From contig CAUYUJ010018471.1 of the NCBI GenBank assembly GCA_963575745.1, positions 585,313 through 615,063 on the forward strand: 29,751 bases of DNA. Direction: 5' to 3'. Source of the DNA: Prorocentrum cordatum. Its lineage: Eukaryota; Sar; Dinophyceae; Prorocentrales; Prorocentraceae. A program made the translations under genes and the position numbers. Shown here piece after piece: positions 28,065 through 29,751 of this stretch (the stretch's first letter is position 1; the number at the start of each line of letters is the position of its first letter). The notes under the pieces are model-generated. The model saw only the letters and a program-made list of their open reading frames with translations. It was not told the DNA's origin and searched no databases.

Positions 28065-28550
28065 GATCCAGGGTCGCGGCTAACCGCCGCTTTGGGCTGA
28101 GCGAGGACGGTGCGCCCATGGAGGGGGCGACCAAAGGGCAGAGCACCCCCAGGGTGGACACGGCCTGCTATGGGCATGTTGCCCAGGGGGGCCGCGCCTG
28201 CTGCAACGAGAGGGTAGCCTCCCACCGCTGTCACGCCTCTCCATTCAGAGTGCACGACTGCAACGGCACGGGGCTGATTTCTCTTGCTTCCAGGGCGGCC
28301 GCGGCCCCTGCAGCCGCGAGTCCGATGCGCTGCCCGTCCAGGAGCAGGCGGGAGCCGCCTCTGAGCACGGGCCCGCCCTCTGCGGCACTCGGGCACGGGC
28401 ACCGGGATGCAAGAGTGCCCTGGGCCCCCGCGGAGCCCCCCCCGCAGGGGGGGCCACGGAACCGGCACCCAGGGATACGGCCGCTGGCCCAGAGCTCGTG
28501 GTCACCGTCGTGGCACTGACTTGCCCGTCGTATCTGCCATTCCCCGTGGG
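28065..28550. repeat. Array unit 6 (beta type, 486 bp)
   Basis: Full-length, ungapped match to unit 4 at roughly 93% by eye. The alpha (unit 3) plus beta (unit 4) pair followed by the alpha (unit 5) plus beta (unit 6) pair makes a higher-order dimer repeat. Confidence 0.92.
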
Positions 28551-29267
28551 GAACCGCCGCTATGGTTGAGGTAGGGCAGAGTAGATCCAGGGTCGCAGCT
28601 AACCGCTGCCCAGCGTTGAGACAAGAGAGCGGGGCGAGCCCAGGGGAGGCGAAGCCTGCAATGGGTCAGATGCAACAGGTATACCAACGGCCCGCCCGCG
28701 GTGCAAGCCACGCGGCGGCAGCCAGCGCGCCGGGGAATCCAGGGACGCAGCTAAGGCTGCTCAGGGATTGTTGGTCAGGGGGCCGCACCTTGGCAACGCG
28801 GGCGGCCAGCCGCTGACAGCTGCCTCGTCGCTCCAATACGGTGTACGACTGCAACGGCACGGAGCTGACTTCCTTTGCCACGCGGCCGCCCTGTCCCAGG
28901 GACCGGAAAGACCTTCGCTGCCAGCGCGGTGCCACGACGGGGTGCAGCTACGGCTGCTATGAGTTTTGTGGCCTCAGTACACAAGGGGGCCTCGGTACAC
29001 CGGGGTTGCGGCAGACGGCCGCCTGGGACGAGGTACACGCCTGCACCCCGTGCGAGTGCTGTTGGACGTCCTCGAGGCTGGGGTCACACGCCGGATGGGC
29101 CCTCCGGATGTTTTGGACGCAAGCCCGCGTCGCCCACTCCAAGGCCCGGGCACTGAGATGCAAGAGTGCCTTGAGGTCTCGGAGACCGGGCATCAGGGAG
29201 CAAGGGTACCTCCTCCTGACCCGCTCCGCCTCCTTCTACACCCGTCGCATCTGCCATTCCCCGCGGG
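28551..29267. repeat. Diverged beta-like region of the array
   Basis: At 28551 the tail joins GGAACCGCCGCTATGG, an opening box lacking its TCCAGGGTCGCAGCTA part. A full box follows at 28584, and a variant, ATCCAGGGACGCAGCTAAGG, at about 28737. TACGACTGCAACGGCACGG at about 28843 matches the beta body. The rest is too diverged to align confidently, and it ends in the common tail CCGTCGCATCTGCCATTCC. Confidence 0.75.
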
Positions 29268-29606
29268 GATCCAGGGTCGCGGCTAGCGGCCAATTTGAAT
29301 TGCAGTATCATTATCGCCGTCAGCGCTGGGTCCTGGTCAACCCCGTGAGTGGGGAGGGAGGGCCGTTCGGGGGGGATCGGGATCTGGGCAGGGTCCGGGG
29401 GGGGGCATGGCAGGATCCAGGGTCTGGGCCCCCCGTTCCTGCACAGATTGGCCCCCTCCCCTTCGCCGCGGTCCAATCCGTCGATCTCCCCACCATCTAT
29501 CGGCGCAGTCGAGGGTGGGCCGACTGCGGCCCGCTGAAGCTCGCGTTGCCTGGCGGCGCTGCTGCCGCGGTGGCCGACGCACCCGTGGTGACTGCGGGTC
29601 CGAGTT
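29268..29606. repeat. Array unit with alpha-like head, diverged body
   Basis: Opens GATCCAGGGTCGCGGCTAGC, followed by a segment matching the alpha head (CGCCGTCAGCGCTGGGTCCT). After that G-rich sequence, including GGATCCAGGGTCTGGG at about 29413, is not shared with the earlier units. Confidence 0.75.
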
Positions 29607-29751
29607 GATCCAGGGTCGCAGCTAACGGCCGCTCTGAATTGAGGTATCGTTGTGTCCGTCGGCACTGAATCCTGGTCTACCCCGAGTGGCGGGGTCTGCT
29701 GGGTTCCAGGGGTGCCCTGCTGCTGCTGCTGCAGCTGCTGCCGCTGCTGTT
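29607..29751. repeat. Partial array unit cut by window end
   Basis: Opens GATCCAGGGTCGCAGCTAAC and keeps the alpha-like head (GAATTGAGGTATCGTTGTGT), followed by CCTGGTCTACCCCGAGTGG, which is paralogous to the previous unit. It ends in a (TGC)n run, so the array continues past the window. Confidence 0.8.
29717..29751. repeat. (CTG)n trinucleotide run at window end
   Basis: CTGCTGCTGCTGCTGCAGCTGCTG-type run with the self-complementary core GCAGCTGC, cut off by the window boundary. Confidence 0.92.

Overview
This window looks like eukaryotic nuclear DNA that is almost entirely non-coding and repeat-rich. I find no gene that I can name, no rRNA, no convincing tRNA, no prokaryotic operon and no CRISPR array. 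GC is moderate to high and CpG is plentiful, with long GCGCGC runs, which argues against a vertebrate. The density of microsatellites, degenerate minisatellites and diverged long tandem repeats would fit a repeat-rich protist, algal or invertebrate genome, but the sequence does not settle the organism. Most long open frames here are artefacts of 3-bp repeats or of GC-rich repeats that happen to lack stops.

Layout. 0-1.5 kb: sparse sequence with a (GGA)n tract, a 19-bp inverted repeat enclosing two diverged 58-bp copies, and a short degenerate repeat. 1.5-7.5 kb: three diverged copies (A, B, C) of a composite repeat. Each has a degenerate 14-bp minisatellite, a CCCACCCACCC or related block, a NotI-containing block, and a tandem array of about 264-283-bp units that open on a GC-only hairpin. 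Copies A and B are separated by (ACTC)n, (TCA)n, a 108-158-bp tandem array and about 630 bp of (GGA)n. 7.5-11 kb: the least repetitive part, with one possible membrane-protein-like coding fragment (+ strand, near 8.0-8.4 kb) and one possible decayed coding fragment (- strand, 9.29-9.6 kb), then two short tandem arrays. 11-13.9 kb: CTC, GGA and GAC tracts and a roughly 410-bp tandem duplication. 13.9-15.4 kb: a 182-bp inverted repeat about 1 kb apart, enclosing a smaller fold-back element and CTTCGCGC hairpins. 15.4-19.4 kb: GAC/GTC tracts, a degenerate 30-bp repeat, (ACATCT)n, adjoining (GCTAT)n and (GCTAA)n satellites, a G-rich 140-160-bp tandem array and (GT)n. 20.3-23.5 kb: (TC)n, then (GAT)n, purine-rich, a short A-rich centre, pyrimidine-rich and (ATC)n, so strand asymmetry flips near 21.57 kb. 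25.2 kb to the end: a higher-order GC-rich tandem array of alpha (about 500-660 bp) and beta (486 bp) units, each opening on GATCCAGGGTCGCAGCTAAC, that runs out of the window.

No genes can be shown to work together. The structure is best explained by local duplication, slippage and decay of repeats, possibly on a subtelomeric, pericentromeric or heterochromatic segment. That location is inference. The two beta copies differ mostly by CpG/TpG/CpA transitions, which suggests cytosine methylation in this genome.
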